61,062 nucleotides of DNA from Lyngbya aestuarii BL J (GCF_000478195.2 NZ_AUZM01000037.1:1-61062), one strand, 5' to 3'; positions 17,792 through 27,345 are shown, numbered from the stretch's first letter. Made by a program: numbers and translations. Notes: a model not told the origin generated them from the sequence alone.

Positions 17792-17826
17792 GTTGTGAGA
17801 GTAGGCTTGCTCTAGCTGACCACAAC
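17792..17826 (+). other. Hairpin in the pgi leader region
   Basis: GTTGTG (17792-17797) pairs with CACAAC (17821-17826), and inside it AGAG pairs with CTCT. It lies about 105 bases before the pgi start within a 281-bp non-coding gap. It may be a leader structure or the terminator of the toxin gene; no known riboswitch is recognised. Confidence 0.4.
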
Positions 17827-17930
17827 CTAACGTGATCTGGAAAAATTGGGCGCTCTGGTCCGGCTTTTCTGGTTAACGGCAGTTTGAGCGAATTCTGCAT
17901 TAGCTTTTGTAATTAGCGGAAGACGATACT

Positions 17931-19520
17931 ATGGATGCCTCAGCACTTTGGCAACGCTACCAAGATTGGTTATACTATCACGAAGGTTTGGGGTTATACC
18001 TCGATGTAAGTCGCGTGCGCTTCGATGATTCCTTCTGTACGTCGATGAAGCCGAAGTTTGACAAAGCGTTCAAAGACATGGAAGCCTTAGAAGGCGGAGC
18101 GATCATGAACCCGGATGAAAACCGGATGGTCGGTCATTACTGGTTAAGAGATCCCGAAATTGCTCCGACACCGGAAATTAAACAAGAAATTGTTAGTACC
18201 CTCGAAAAAATAGAAGCCTTTGCGAAAAAGGTTCACACCAGCCAGGTGAAACCCCCTGGTGCGCCCAAATTTACCGACTTACTCTCCATCGGTATTGGGG
18301 GTTCGGCACTTGGGCCGCAATTTGTGGCACAAGCCTTGACACCAGACTCTCCGCCCCTGAAAATTCATTTTATCGATAATACTGACCCCGATGGCATTGA
18401 TCGAGTGTTGGGTGAGTTAAAAGATAGACTCAGTAGCACTTTAACTCTGGTGATTTCTAAGTCGGGCGGCACTCCCGAACCCAGTAACGGGATGAAAGAA
18501 GCCAAGCACGCCTACGAAACTCAAGGCTTAGATTTTAGCAAACACGCGATCGCAACAACTGGAGTCGGCAGCAAACTCGATCAACTCGCCAAGTCAGAAG
18601 GTTGGATCGATACCTTTCCGATGGCAGACTGGGTGGGGGGACGAACTTCGGAACTCTCCGCTGTTGGCCTGTTACCTGCGGCATTGCAAGGGATTGATGT
18701 TCGCGCCATGCTAGAAGGGGCAAAAGTCATGGATGGGGCAACCCGTAAACCCGACTGGAAAACGAACCCCTCGGCGTTACTGGCTCTGAGTTGGTACTAT
18801 GTGGGCAACGGTAAGGGCGAAAAAGACATGGTTGTGCTGCCCTACAAAGACAGTTTGCAAGTGTTTAGCCGCTATCTGCAACAGTTGGTGATGGAGTCTT
18901 TGGGGAAAGAAAAAGACCTCGATGGCAATGTTGTTAACCAGGGGATCGCAGTTTATGGAAACAAGGGTTCGACCGATCAACACGCCTACGTCCAACAGTT
19001 GCGTGATGGAGTCCCGAACTTTTTTGCGACTTTTATTGAGGTGTTGCAAGATCGTCTTGGGCCGTCCCCGGAAGTGGAACCGAATGTCACCGCAGGCGAT
19101 TATCTCTCGGGATTTTTGCAAGGAACTCGACAAGCGTTGTATGAAAATCAGCGGGATTCGATTACAATTACAATCCCAGAGGTAACCCCTCGCCATGTGG
19201 GTGCGCTGATTGCTTTGTATGAACGAGCGGTGAGTTTGTATGGGTTTTTGGTGAATATTAATGCTTATCATCAACCCGGAGTTGAAGCCGGAAAGAAAGC
19301 CGCAGCTACTGTCTTGAACTTGCAGCAAGACCTGTTGAAAGTGTTAAAAGCAGAACGCACTGCACTGTCTTTAGAGGCTTTGGTGAACAAAGCAGGTGCT
19401 TCTGAAAATGTGGAACAAGCCTACAAGATTCTGCGACATCTCGCCGCTAATGATCGCGGTGTTGTGTTACAAGGAAATCTGGCTCAACCTGCGAGTTTGA
19501 CGATCAGCTACAGAGCTTAA
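17931..19520 (+). CDS. pgi: Glucose-6-phosphate isomerase
   Basis: Interconverts glucose-6-phosphate and fructose-6-phosphate in glycolysis, the oxidative pentose phosphate pathway and glycogen metabolism. The 529-aa protein has the length of the cyanobacterial form and two SIS domains. Visible signatures are [20 protein letters not shown] near residue 117, [14 protein letters not shown] with the phosphate-binding Ser/Thr, [11 protein letters not shown] and the catalytic Glu/His region. It appears to be a single-gene unit with a hairpin after its stop. Confidence 0.97.
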   Translation: MDASALWQRYQDWLYYHEGLGLYLDVSRVRFDDSFCTSMKPKFDKAFKDMEALEGGAIMNPDENRMVGHYWLRDPEIAPTPEIKQEIVSTLEKIEAFAKKVHTSQVKPPGAPKFTDLLSIGIGGSALGPQFVAQALTPDSPPLKIHFIDNTDPDGIDRVLGELKDRLSSTLTLVISKSGGTPEPSNGMKEAKHAYETQGLDFSKHAIATTGVGSKLDQLAKSEGWIDTFPMADWVGGRTSELSAVGLLPAALQGIDVRAMLEGAKVMDGATRKPDWKTNPSALLALSWYYVGNGKGEKDMVVLPYKDSLQVFSRYLQQLVMESLGKEKDLDGNVVNQGIAVYGNKGSTDQHAYVQQLRDGVPNFFATFIEVLQDRLGPSPEVEPNVTAGDYLSGFLQGTRQALYENQRDSITITIPEVTPRHVGALIALYERAVSLYGFLVNINAYHQPGVEAGKKAAATVLNLQQDLLKVLKAERTALSLEALVNKAGASENVEQAYKILRHLAANDRGVVLQGNLAQPASLTISYRA

Positions 19521-19543
19521 CTTCATTAAGCAAAAACAGAAAA

Positions 19544-19582
19544 AATGAGTGGGGATCAGGGTAATCAACTCCCTCACTCATT
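19544..19582 (+). terminator. Probable terminator after pgi
   Basis: AATGAGTG pairs with CACTCATT, with partial GGG/CCC extension, starting 24 bases after the pgi stop codon, and is followed by TTCTAAT. The stem is good but the T-run is weak. Confidence 0.55.
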
Positions 19583-19737
19583 TCTAATATTGGATTTCAC
19601 TCCAAGACAAGGTATAATTGATAAGCTTAACAAATGTAAGCGATAACGTTTGCTTGTTTGATTTGGTCAAAAAAGGCTAAATCCAAAACGATCAACGCTA
19701 AGTCATCTTTCCGGTTTAAATTTCCAGTCCCCGTCCT

Positions 19738-20385
19738 ATGCCCCTAACGATATTGGTTGTAGATGACGACTTCGGGACTCGCCTCTCGATTAGTGATTAT
19801 CTTGAAATTTCAGGTTACACTGTGATTTCTGCTGAGAATGGTCAGGAGGCTCTTGAGTTGGTAGATAAACACAAACCTCACCTGATCGTCACCGATATTA
19901 CTATGCCTGAGATGGACGGCTATGATCTCGTTAAGCGTATCCGTTCTCGTCCAGCTTTTCGTCTGCTGCCTGTGATTTTTTTAACCGCTCACACCGCTAT
20001 TCAATCCCGAATTCGGGGTTATCAATTGGGCTGCGATAATTACTTACCCAAACCTTTTGAATTGGATGAATTGGGGGTAGTCATTCGGGCTTTATTAGAG
20101 CGATCACAATTGATCGAGTCAGAGTTGCGAAGTCGAGTCAGTGAGTCTGTGGTCGTGATCAATGGAGCAACTTCTACTTTATCTCATGAGATTAATTTAA
20201 CTGAGCGAGAACAACAAGTTTTGGATCTCTTAACAGAAGGACGCTCCAATGTACAAATTGGCGAAAAACTGCATTTAAGTCCAAGAACAATTGAAAAATA
20301 TGTCAGTAGTTTATTGAGAAAAACAGAGAGTAATAACCGAGCAGAATTGGTTCGGTTTGCGATGACAAATCACTTGATTGATTAG
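19738..20385 (+). CDS. NarL/LuxR-family response regulator
   Basis: A 215-aa DNA-binding response regulator. The receiver covers about residues 3-120 (ILVVDDDFGTRLSISDYL; acceptor Asp in LIVTDITMPEMDGYD; Lys in YLPKPFELDELG), and the C-terminal LuxR-type helix-turn-helix is LTEREQQVLDLLTEGRSN then IGEKLHLSPRTIEKYVSSLL. No histidine kinase is adjacent. The next gene on this strand, 168 bp on, is the large cyclic-nucleotide/AAA/polyferredoxin fusion and is a possible target. It starts directly at ATG 19738 without an obvious Shine-Dalgarno. Confidence 0.95.
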   Translation: MPLTILVVDDDFGTRLSISDYLEISGYTVISAENGQEALELVDKHKPHLIVTDITMPEMDGYDLVKRIRSRPAFRLLPVIFLTAHTAIQSRIRGYQLGCDNYLPKPFELDELGVVIRALLERSQLIESELRSRVSESVVVINGATSTLSHEINLTEREQQVLDLLTEGRSNVQIGEKLHLSPRTIEKYVSSLLRKTESNNRAELVRFAMTNHLID

Positions 20386-20403
20386 AAATTTTAGTGGGTT
20401 AAT

Positions 20404-20490
20404 TTAACGGCTCAAACTAAAAAAAATAGCCGCCAGTACAATTAAACCTAAAAGAGCTAAGGGAACCCAAAAACTAGAAAGTTCGATCAT
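20404..20490 (-). CDS. Possible 28-aa single-span membrane peptide
   Basis: Antisense to the gap between two plus-strand genes, ATG 20490 opens a 28-codon frame starting MIELSSFWVPLALLGLIVLA and ending FSLSR. It has an acidic start, one membrane helix and a short end with a positive charge, like the tiny subunits of cyanobacterial photosynthetic complexes, but it matches none I can recall (PetN, PetM, PsaM, Psb30, PsbX). AAGGAG lies 19 bases upstream, too far for ideal initiation. The frame could be fortuitous. Confidence 0.4.
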   Translation of the reverse strand: MIELSSFWVPLALLGLIVLAAIFFSLSR

Positions 20491-20553
20491 GGTTTTCGCA
20501 ATCTGTCACTTCTCCTTTAAAATATAAAGCAAAGGTAAACGGGAGAACCAACG

Positions 20554-23079
20554 ATGGATGTTCAAGAGTTGGTGACATGGCTACAAGAACGAAGTGCTTT
20601 GAGCTTGCTCAACCGAGAGATTCTGGAGGCGATCGCGAGCCGACTCGAACACCGCAGGGTAGAAGCCCAAAACATGATTGTCACAGAAGCAAAATCGCCA
20701 GAGGGACTCTACATTCTACGCTCAGGTCATCTCGAAGCCGAAAGCGATCAGTTGCGTTCCTATGGCTTATTACCCGGATCGGTGATCAATCTTCAAGAAC
20801 TTTTGCTCAATAAACCTGTTCGACAAACCCTGGTCACTTTGAGTGAGTGTGAATTGTGGTTGATTAAAACAGAAGCATTTAATCAATTGGTGAGTCAATA
20901 TCCTGAAATTTCTCAGGCGTTTTCTCAGCAATTAGTTGAGGAAGTCGAAGCATTATCTTCTCAACTGGTTTATGAACAGGAACGACTCCTGATTTTACAA
21001 CCCTATTTAGTCCCGAAAGCAAGACGGGGAATTGTCGGAAGAAGTCGCTATGCGGTTCGACTGCGATCGCAAATTAAACAAGCTGCAAAAAACCGTCAGT
21101 CTGTGTTAGTTTTTGGTGAACCGGGACTGGAAAAAGATAATATTGCGGCGTTAATTCATTTTGGTTCATCGGAGCGACGTAAACCTCTAATTAAACTCGA
21201 TTGTAGCACCTTACAAACAAGCGGTTCCGAATTATTGGGTCGAGTTGGCGGGAAACCTGGATTGATTGAAGCGTTGGGCGAAGGCACCTTAATTTTTAAT
21301 AATGTCCATGATCTTCCTCCTGAACTTTTACCTGTAATTGTTAACCTGGTAAGAACCAAAACCTACAGTCCAGTTAGTCGTCCAGGAGAACCTGCTGCCC
21401 CGACTAAAACCTGTGAAGCTCAAATTATTATTGTCTCTGAAAAAGCCATCTCAGAACTCAATTCTATCGTCGATAATTTAATTAAAGTTCCCCCGTTGCG
21501 GGTGAGAAAAGCAGACTTAGAAGATTGGGTCAAATACTATATTAGTTTAATTTGTCGCTCTAAAGGTATTGAAAAAGCTCGGGTTACTCCCGAAGCCTTA
21601 CGACGACTACAAGCCTATGATTTTCCTAATAATTTACGAGAACTTCGCAACTTAGTTGAACGGGCAATTATTCAACTCCAAGGCGGTTTAGAAATTACCG
21701 AAGAAATTATCTGGCCGTCGCAAACCAAGAAAAAACAATTTCGTCTGAATTTACTGAATACTTATCCCGGACTTCGCCATTTTCTTCGCAGTCCTTGGTG
21801 GCCGGATCGAATTAATTATGGTTTTACATTAACTGCATTTGCATTAATTATTGGAGTTTTATTTTTCGGCCCGCAAACCCGTTCAGAAAATTTTGCTTTA
21901 AATTTATTTTGGGCGTGGTGGTGGCCGATAGTTCTGATCGGATTTCCATTTTTAGGGCGAGTTTGGTGTGCGGTTTGTCCGTTTATGATCTATGGAGAAG
22001 TTACCCAAAAATTATCGCTGTGGTTGTTTCCCCGCAAACTTAAACGCTGGCCGAGAGAGATTGCTGAAGATTGGGGTGGATGGTTTTTGTTTGGATTATT
22101 TGCTTTAATTTTACTCTGGGAAGAACTCTGGGATTTAACGAATACAGCATATTTATCGGCTTGTTTACTGCTGTTAATTACGGCTGGAGCGATGATTTTC
22201 TCGGCTCTATTTGAACGGCGGTTTTGGTGTCGTTATCTCTGTCCGATAGGGGGAATGAATGGGATGTTTGCTAAACTTTCAATGACGGAATTGAGGGCGC
22301 AGCAAGGCACTTGTTCGGCAGAATGTACCACCTATCAATGTTACAAAGGAGGGCCAGAAAAAGGTGAAGGGATGGCTACCAATGGCTGTCCATTGTATTC
22401 TCATCCGGCTCAATTAGAAGATAACCGAGACTGTGTTTTGTGTATGACTTGTCTCAAGGCTTGTCCTCATCGTTCGGTAGAGTTTAATTTACGTCCACCG
22501 GGAATTGAATTGTGGACAACTCATGTTTCTCGCAGTTATGAGGTGGCTTTATTATTTTTGATGTTGGGAGCGGTTTTTTTACATCATCTTCCCGAGTTAC
22601 AAACCCAGTTGAATTTACCTTGGAATTTACTTCAGCCTCAACCTCATTTATGGATATCGGTGGCGGCTTTGAGTTTACCAGTCTTTATACCGCTTTTAGC
22701 TCATCTTTTCATCCAAGGAATTCGTCAGGTTTTTCCGAATTTTAAATCTTGCTCGTTTGTGGAATTAGCTTATGGATATTTACCGCTGGTTTTAGCGGGG
22801 AATTTAGCCCATTATCTGCGGTTGGGGTTGTCTGAAGGGGGACGTATTCTTCCGGTGGCTTTGGCGACTTTCGGTTTAGATGGTGAGGGATTACCTGTAT
22901 TAGTAGCTCATCCGGCTGTCATTGGTTTTTTACAGGGAACGGTCTTGATATTTGGTGAAATTACGGCGATTATTCTAACACAGAAAATTGCCCGTCAATC
23001 GTTTAAGTTTTTATTACCTCAGCATCTAGCGATTGGAATTTTAACGGTGTGTTTGTGGCAAGTTATTGTGGGTTATTAA
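20554..23079 (+). CDS. Cyclic-nucleotide-binding / degenerate sigma-54-activator AAA+ / membrane polyferredoxin fusion
   Basis: An 841-aa fusion. Residues 1-135 resemble a cyclic-nucleotide-binding beta roll. Residues 150-390 align with sigma-54 activator AAA+ domains, but Walker A reads FGEPGLEKDN (Gly replaced by Glu), Walker B reads LIFNNVHDLP (Asp-Glu replaced by Asn-Asn), and the GAFTGA loop is missing; only NNLRELRNLVERAI at the C-terminal side is well kept. From about 410 it is a membrane protein with roughly nine helices and NapH/NosR/CcoG-like cysteine motifs: RVWCAVCP (468), RFWCRYLCP (560), CSAECTTYQC (584) and the ferredoxin motif CVLCMTCLKACP (627-638). Predicted: a membrane electron-transfer protein with a non-ATPase regulatory head. 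A LuxR-type regulator gene precedes it. Confidence 0.88.
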   Translation: MDVQELVTWLQERSALSLLNREILEAIASRLEHRRVEAQNMIVTEAKSPEGLYILRSGHLEAESDQLRSYGLLPGSVINLQELLLNKPVRQTLVTLSECELWLIKTEAFNQLVSQYPEISQAFSQQLVEEVEALSSQLVYEQERLLILQPYLVPKARRGIVGRSRYAVRLRSQIKQAAKNRQSVLVFGEPGLEKDNIAALIHFGSSERRKPLIKLDCSTLQTSGSELLGRVGGKPGLIEALGEGTLIFNNVHDLPPELLPVIVNLVRTKTYSPVSRPGEPAAPTKTCEAQIIIVSEKAISELNSIVDNLIKVPPLRVRKADLEDWVKYYISLICRSKGIEKARVTPEALRRLQAYDFPNNLRELRNLVERAIIQLQGGLEITEEIIWPSQTKKKQFRLNLLNTYPGLRHFLRSPWWPDRINYGFTLTAFALIIGVLFFGPQTRSENFALNLFWAWWWPIVLIGFPFLGRVWCAVCPFMIYGEVTQKLSLWLFPRKLKRWPREIAEDWGGWFLFGLFALILLWEELWDLTNTAYLSACLLLLITAGAMIFSALFERRFWCRYLCPIGGMNGMFAKLSMTELRAQQGTCSAECTTYQCYKGGPEKGEGMATNGCPLYSHPAQLEDNRDCVLCMTCLKACPHRSVEFNLRPPGIELWTTHVSRSYEVALLFLMLGAVFLHHLPELQTQLNLPWNLLQPQPHLWISVAALSLPVFIPLLAHLFIQGIRQVFPNFKSCSFVELAYGYLPLVLAGNLAHYLRLGLSEGGRILPVALATFGLDGEGLPVLVAHPAVIGFLQGTVLIFGEITAIILTQKIARQSFKFLLPQHLAIGILTVCLWQVIVGY

Positions 23080-23104
23080 GATGAAAAATTGATGATCAAT
23101 CTGG

Positions 23105-24439
23105 TTAACTTCGGATGTAAGCCTGTTCTCCTAAAATATAAGTGGCAGCTACGGATCGATCATCTCCTAAGATGATGAGAGAAAATATAAAATCCGCTAT
23201 TTCTTCTATCGTTTTAGCGTGTATTTTACCTTGAGTTCGCAATGCCAACAATGGGGTTGCTCGCCCATCTAATACCACAAAATCTGCTTCTTTACCAATC
23301 TCAAAGTTTCCAATCTTATCGTCTAAAGATAAGGCTTCTGCACTCCCTAATGTAGCCAGAAATAAAGCTTGTAAACCGGATAGATTTTGTCCTTGAAGAT
23401 GGGTGACTTTGTAGGCTTCGTGGGCAGTTTGGAGGAGAGAAAAGCTCGTTCCGCCGCCGACATCGGTTGCTAAACCCACAGGAATTGGATATTCTCTAGA
23501 TTTGGCTTGATGGAGTTTAAAAAGTCCGCTTCCTAAAAATAAGTTAGAAGTCGGACAAAAAGCAATAGCAGATTGAGTTTCTGATAACCGTTGAAACTCG
23601 GAGTCGGAAAGATGAATTCCATGAGCAAAAATTGATTGTTTCCCGACTAATCCAAATTGTTCATAAACCTGTAAATAGTCTAAACTGTCTGGAAAAAGTT
23701 CAGCAACAAATTTAATTTCATTGACATTTTCAGACAGATGAGTGTGTAGATAAACATCGGGGTATTCTTGCAGGAGTTTCCCCGCGAGATGGAGTTGTTG
23801 GGGTGTTGAAGTAATCGCAAACCGAGGAGTAACAGCGTAGAGAAGGCGATTTTTATTGTGCCATTTTTCAATGAGTTTTTGACTTTCTTCATAAGAAGAT
23901 TTTGCGGTATCGAGTAAATATTCAGGTGCATGACGATCCATCATCACTTTACCCGCAATCATTCGCAAGTTTCGGGAGTTTGCCGCTTCAAAAAAGGCAT
24001 CTACAGACTCGGAAAAAACTGCGGCTAAAACCACAGCGGTTGTGGTACCATTTCGCAGAAGTTCGTTGAGAAAAAATTGGGCAATGTGTTGGGAGTAATC
24101 TGGATCTTTAAATTTAGATTCTGTTAAAAATGTGTATCTTTCTAACCAATCTAACAGTTGATTACTATCAGAAGCAATCATTTCTGTTTGCGGATAATGA
24201 ACGTGTAAATCAATGAATCCCGGCACAATTAATTTGTCAGGGTAAGCAATGTATTCAACATCGGAATATTGAGGTTGTAGATGTTCATAGCTACCAAATT
24301 CCTTGATTTTTCCATTTTCGACAATCAGTAAACCATCGGGTATATAGCGAATACTCTCCTCTACTGACCCATAAAAAGGATCGGCAACACAGTCAAAAAA
24401 TGCGCCTCGAAAGGCTTTAATAGAAGTTTGAGATGGCAT
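23105..24439 (-). CDS. guaD: Guanine deaminase
   Basis: Hydrolyses guanine to xanthine and ammonia in purine salvage and nitrogen recovery. The 444-aa amidohydrolase shows the zinc motif GFIDLHVHYPQTEMIAS, the third ligand in LHTHLSENVNEI, the fourth His in IFAHGIHLSDSE and the catalytic Asp in GLATDVGGGTSFS. The HYPQTEMIAS segment is specific to guanine deaminases within the superfamily. It is divergent from a purine permease across 241 bp and converges on the polyferredoxin fusion gene. Confidence 0.95.
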   Translation of the reverse strand: MPSQTSIKAFRGAFFDCVADPFYGSVEESIRYIPDGLLIVENGKIKEFGSYEHLQPQYSDVEYIAYPDKLIVPGFIDLHVHYPQTEMIASDSNQLLDWLERYTFLTESKFKDPDYSQHIAQFFLNELLRNGTTTAVVLAAVFSESVDAFFEAANSRNLRMIAGKVMMDRHAPEYLLDTAKSSYEESQKLIEKWHNKNRLLYAVTPRFAITSTPQQLHLAGKLLQEYPDVYLHTHLSENVNEIKFVAELFPDSLDYLQVYEQFGLVGKQSIFAHGIHLSDSEFQRLSETQSAIAFCPTSNLFLGSGLFKLHQAKSREYPIPVGLATDVGGGTSFSLLQTAHEAYKVTHLQGQNLSGLQALFLATLGSAEALSLDDKIGNFEIGKEADFVVLDGRATPLLALRTQGKIHAKTIEEIADFIFSLIILGDDRSVAATYILGEQAYIRS

Positions 24440-24680
24440 CAGGTTTGTATGAGTAAAGTTATGAAGTTTCTTTTTGTAAATGTGAAGCTTTAAATGGAGT
24501 TGAGATTAATAATGTTAAAAGGATAATTGCTCGACTGGATTAGTCTATAGATTTTATAGTATATCATTTTATTGATTAAATGACGAGTCATCAACCCGTG
24601 TTCTAAATATTTTTGGAGAGTTTCAGAAAAAGGATTGAGGTTTGATATGATAGCGAAATATCTTGATAGAGTCAGTTTAA

Positions 24681-26084
24681 ATGAGTTTCGATCATCATCC
24701 TCCACCAAACCGAGGTAGGCTAAATGCGATCGCCCGTTATTTTCAGTTTGCACACTTTCAAACCAACTTCCGTACAGAAACCCTAGCCGGAATCACTACA
24801 TTTATGACGATGGCTTATATTTTAGTCGTTAATCCGATTATTTTATCCGATGCAATTTATATTAATCAATCGGGAGATTTATTTCCTCAATTAGTCGTAG
24901 CGACGGGAATTTCTGCGGCAATTGGCACGTTAATTATGGCATTATTAGCCAACTATCCGTTTGCTCAAGCACCAGGAATGGGACTGAATGCTTTTTTTGC
25001 TTATACGGTGGTTTTAAGGCTAGGAATCGACTGGAGATTAGCGTTAAGTTCTGTCTTTATTGAGGGATTAATTTTTATCGGATTAACCCTCAGTAATATT
25101 CGCCGTCAAATTATTACTGCAATTCCAAACTCATTAAAAAGTGCTACGGCTGCGGGAATTGGTTTGTTTATTGCTTATATTGGTTTGGCGAGTAATCTTG
25201 AAACAGGAGGTGCAGGAATTATTGTGGCGAATGAAGTCACAAAAACAGCTTTTGGGAGTCTCAGAGAACCCCAAACGTTAGTAGCAATTGCCGGAATTTT
25301 GATCACGTCTGCTTTGGTTGTTCGTCGAATCAAAGGCGCTTTATTATGGGGAATTTTAGCCACTGCAAGTTTAGGCTGGATTTTAGGAATAACTCCTTGG
25401 CCTCAAGGAATTCTGGAATTTCCGCCTTTTCCCAAAGAATTATTTGGAGAGGCTTTTTTAGGACTTGTTAACCTCAATGCTAATAATTTTATTGATTTTG
25501 TAGCCGTTACATTTGTATTTTTATTTGTTGATTTATTTGATACAATTGGAACACTCACAGGTGTAGCGATGAAAGCGGGTTATATTGATGAAAATGGCGA
25601 ACTTCCTCGGGCAAATCAAGCGTTAATGGCGGATGCAATTGCCACAACATCAGGCGCAATTTTAGGAACTTCTAGTGTCACCACTTATATTGAATCGGCG
25701 GCGGGTGTATCCGAAGGTGGACGCACGGGTTTTACCTCTGTAATTACGGCCATATTATTGGGGTTATCTATTCTATTTATTCCGGTTTTAAAAGCCATTC
25801 CTGCCTATGCCACTACTCCCACATTAGTGATTGTTGGTGTATTAATGCTATCTAATATTGCCCAAATTCATTGGCAAGATTTAGGAGAAGCAATTCCGGC
25901 ATTTTTAACGCTGTTTACCATTCCGTTAACGTTCTCCATTGCCGAAGGATTATCGATTGGATTTATTAGCTATCCTTTGCTGAAAAGTTTTCAAGGAAAA
26001 AGCCGCGAAGTTTCCCTCGCAACTTGGATTTTAGCCGGAGTTTTTGTGGTGCGGTTTGTGTTTATGACAGTCCGTTTTGGTTAA
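24681..26084 (+). CDS. NCS2-family purine (guanine/hypoxanthine) permease
   Basis: A 467-aa membrane transporter of the AzgA-like branch of the NCS2 family, importing nucleobases with protons. The start RTETLAGITTFMTMAYILVV is diagnostic of this branch. Further family motifs are GMGLNAFFAYTVV, a helix 8 segment FVFLFVDLFDTIGTLTGVA, and GTSSVTTYIESAAGVSEGGR. About twelve to fourteen hydrophobic segments are visible. Divergence from guaD indicates guanine or hypoxanthine uptake coupled to deamination. It starts at ATG 24681 and is followed 33 bp later by the nucleoside transporter. Confidence 0.95.
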   Translation: MSFDHHPPPNRGRLNAIARYFQFAHFQTNFRTETLAGITTFMTMAYILVVNPIILSDAIYINQSGDLFPQLVVATGISAAIGTLIMALLANYPFAQAPGMGLNAFFAYTVVLRLGIDWRLALSSVFIEGLIFIGLTLSNIRRQIITAIPNSLKSATAAGIGLFIAYIGLASNLETGGAGIIVANEVTKTAFGSLREPQTLVAIAGILITSALVVRRIKGALLWGILATASLGWILGITPWPQGILEFPPFPKELFGEAFLGLVNLNANNFIDFVAVTFVFLFVDLFDTIGTLTGVAMKAGYIDENGELPRANQALMADAIATTSGAILGTSSVTTYIESAAGVSEGGRTGFTSVITAILLGLSILFIPVLKAIPAYATTPTLVIVGVLMLSNIAQIHWQDLGEAIPAFLTLFTIPLTFSIAEGLSIGFISYPLLKSFQGKSREVSLATWILAGVFVVRFVFMTVRFG

Positions 26085-26117
26085 TGTTTTTCAACTAATA
26101 TTTATAGCGTTAATTAC

Positions 26118-27326
26118 ATGGAAAATTTAATTTCATTATTGGGTATTGTTGTGTTTTTGGGAATAGGTTATAGTCTTTCTGTGAATCGAAAAGCTGTAAT
26201 TTGGCGACCTGTTATTTGGGGAATTGCGTTACAATTTATTCTCGCTGTAATTATTCTCAGAATTCCTGGAACTTATTTAGTTTTTGATGCCATTGGTCTT
26301 GTTGTTACCCGTTTTTTAGATTTTACCGTTGAGGGGGCTAAATTTGTCTTTGGGGAAAACTACGAAGAACATTTTTTTGCGTTTAAAGTCTTACCAACTA
26401 TTATCTTTTTCTCGTCTTTTGTGTCTGTTTTATATTATCTCGGTCTTCTCCAAAAAATCGTTAAAGCCGTCGCCTGGGTGATGTTAAAAACCACAAAAAC
26501 ATCGGGGGCGGAATCTCTTTCTAATGCGGCGAATGTGTTTGTGGGAATGACGGAAGCACCGCTTTTGGTTAAACCCTTTATCAACACCATGACTAAATCG
26601 GAATTAAACACCGTAATGACGGGAGGTTTTGCCACTGTAGCGGGGGGAGTTTTGGCGGCTTATGTGTCTTTTGGAATTTCCGCTAGAGACTTGATTTCAG
26701 CGTCGGTAATGGCGGCGCCCTGTGCGTTAGGAATGTCTAAATTACTCTACCCTGAAACCGAAAAACCAGAAACCGCAGGAAAGTTAGAATTAAACGTCGA
26801 AAAAACGGCGACAAATGTTGTCGATGCGGCGGCGGCGGGTGCGATAGAAGGGGCAAAACTAGCGGTTAATATTGCGGCGGTGATTATTGCTTTTTTAGCG
26901 TTAATTGCCTTTTTAAATGCGGTTTTAAGTTGGTTTGGGGGATTGTTTGGCTATCCTCAACTTTCCTTAGATTTAATCTTAGGTTGGGTATTATATCCGA
27001 TAGCATTATTGACAGGTGTTTCTTGGGGTGATGCCAGTCAAGTTGCTGCGTTAATTGGAAAAAAGATCATTTTAAACGAGTTTATTGCTTATGTAGATTT
27101 AGCAGAAATGATTAAAAATAATGCGCTTTCCGAACGTTCGATTAGAATTGCTACATTTGCCCTCTGTAGTTTTGCCAATATTGGATCTATTGGGATTCAA
27201 ATTGGGGCTTTAAGTGGGATTGCGCCTCAACGTCGCAGTGAACTGGCTGAATTAGGAATTCGAGCGATGATTGGCGGAGTTTTAACCAATTTAATTGTTG
27301 CGGCAACAGCCGGATTTTTGTTATAA
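26118..27326 (+). CDS. Concentrative nucleoside transporter, NupC/CNT family
   Basis: A 402-aa CNT transporter that imports nucleosides with a cation gradient. Typical features are the N-terminal LGIGYSLSVNRKAVIWRPVI, the central NAANVFVGMTEAPLLVKPFI and MTGGFATVAGGVLAAYVSFG, and the C-terminal CSFANIGSIGIQIGALSGIA. All the core repeats of the family are present. It is the second gene of an apparent two-gene transporter operon with the NCS2 permease, giving uptake of both bases and nucleosides next to guaD. Confidence 0.95.
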   Translation: MENLISLLGIVVFLGIGYSLSVNRKAVIWRPVIWGIALQFILAVIILRIPGTYLVFDAIGLVVTRFLDFTVEGAKFVFGENYEEHFFAFKVLPTIIFFSSFVSVLYYLGLLQKIVKAVAWVMLKTTKTSGAESLSNAANVFVGMTEAPLLVKPFINTMTKSELNTVMTGGFATVAGGVLAAYVSFGISARDLISASVMAAPCALGMSKLLYPETEKPETAGKLELNVEKTATNVVDAAAAGAIEGAKLAVNIAAVIIAFLALIAFLNAVLSWFGGLFGYPQLSLDLILGWVLYPIALLTGVSWGDASQVAALIGKKIILNEFIAYVDLAEMIKNNALSERSIRIATFALCSFANIGSIGIQIGALSGIAPQRRSELAELGIRAMIGGVLTNLIVAATAGFLL

Positions 27327-27345
27327 TTATCTTAATTAGTAAGTT

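Noticed and set aside
18777-19328. 183-aa minus-strand frame inside pgi
   Set aside because: It is antisense to a well-conserved pgi; its length follows from pgi codon usage and its sequence looks like no protein family.
20554-23079. Functional sigma-54 activator
   Set aside because: Walker A, Walker B and GAFTGA are all degenerate or absent and no DNA-binding helix-turn-helix follows the AAA+ domain.
24440-24680. Purine riboswitch upstream of guaD or the permease
   Set aside because: I could not find the three-helix junction pattern or its conserved loop bases in the 241-bp gap.
24490-24753. 87-aa minus-strand frame between guaD and the NCS2 permease
   Set aside because: It overlaps the start of the permease and has low-complexity composition; it is more likely promoter DNA.
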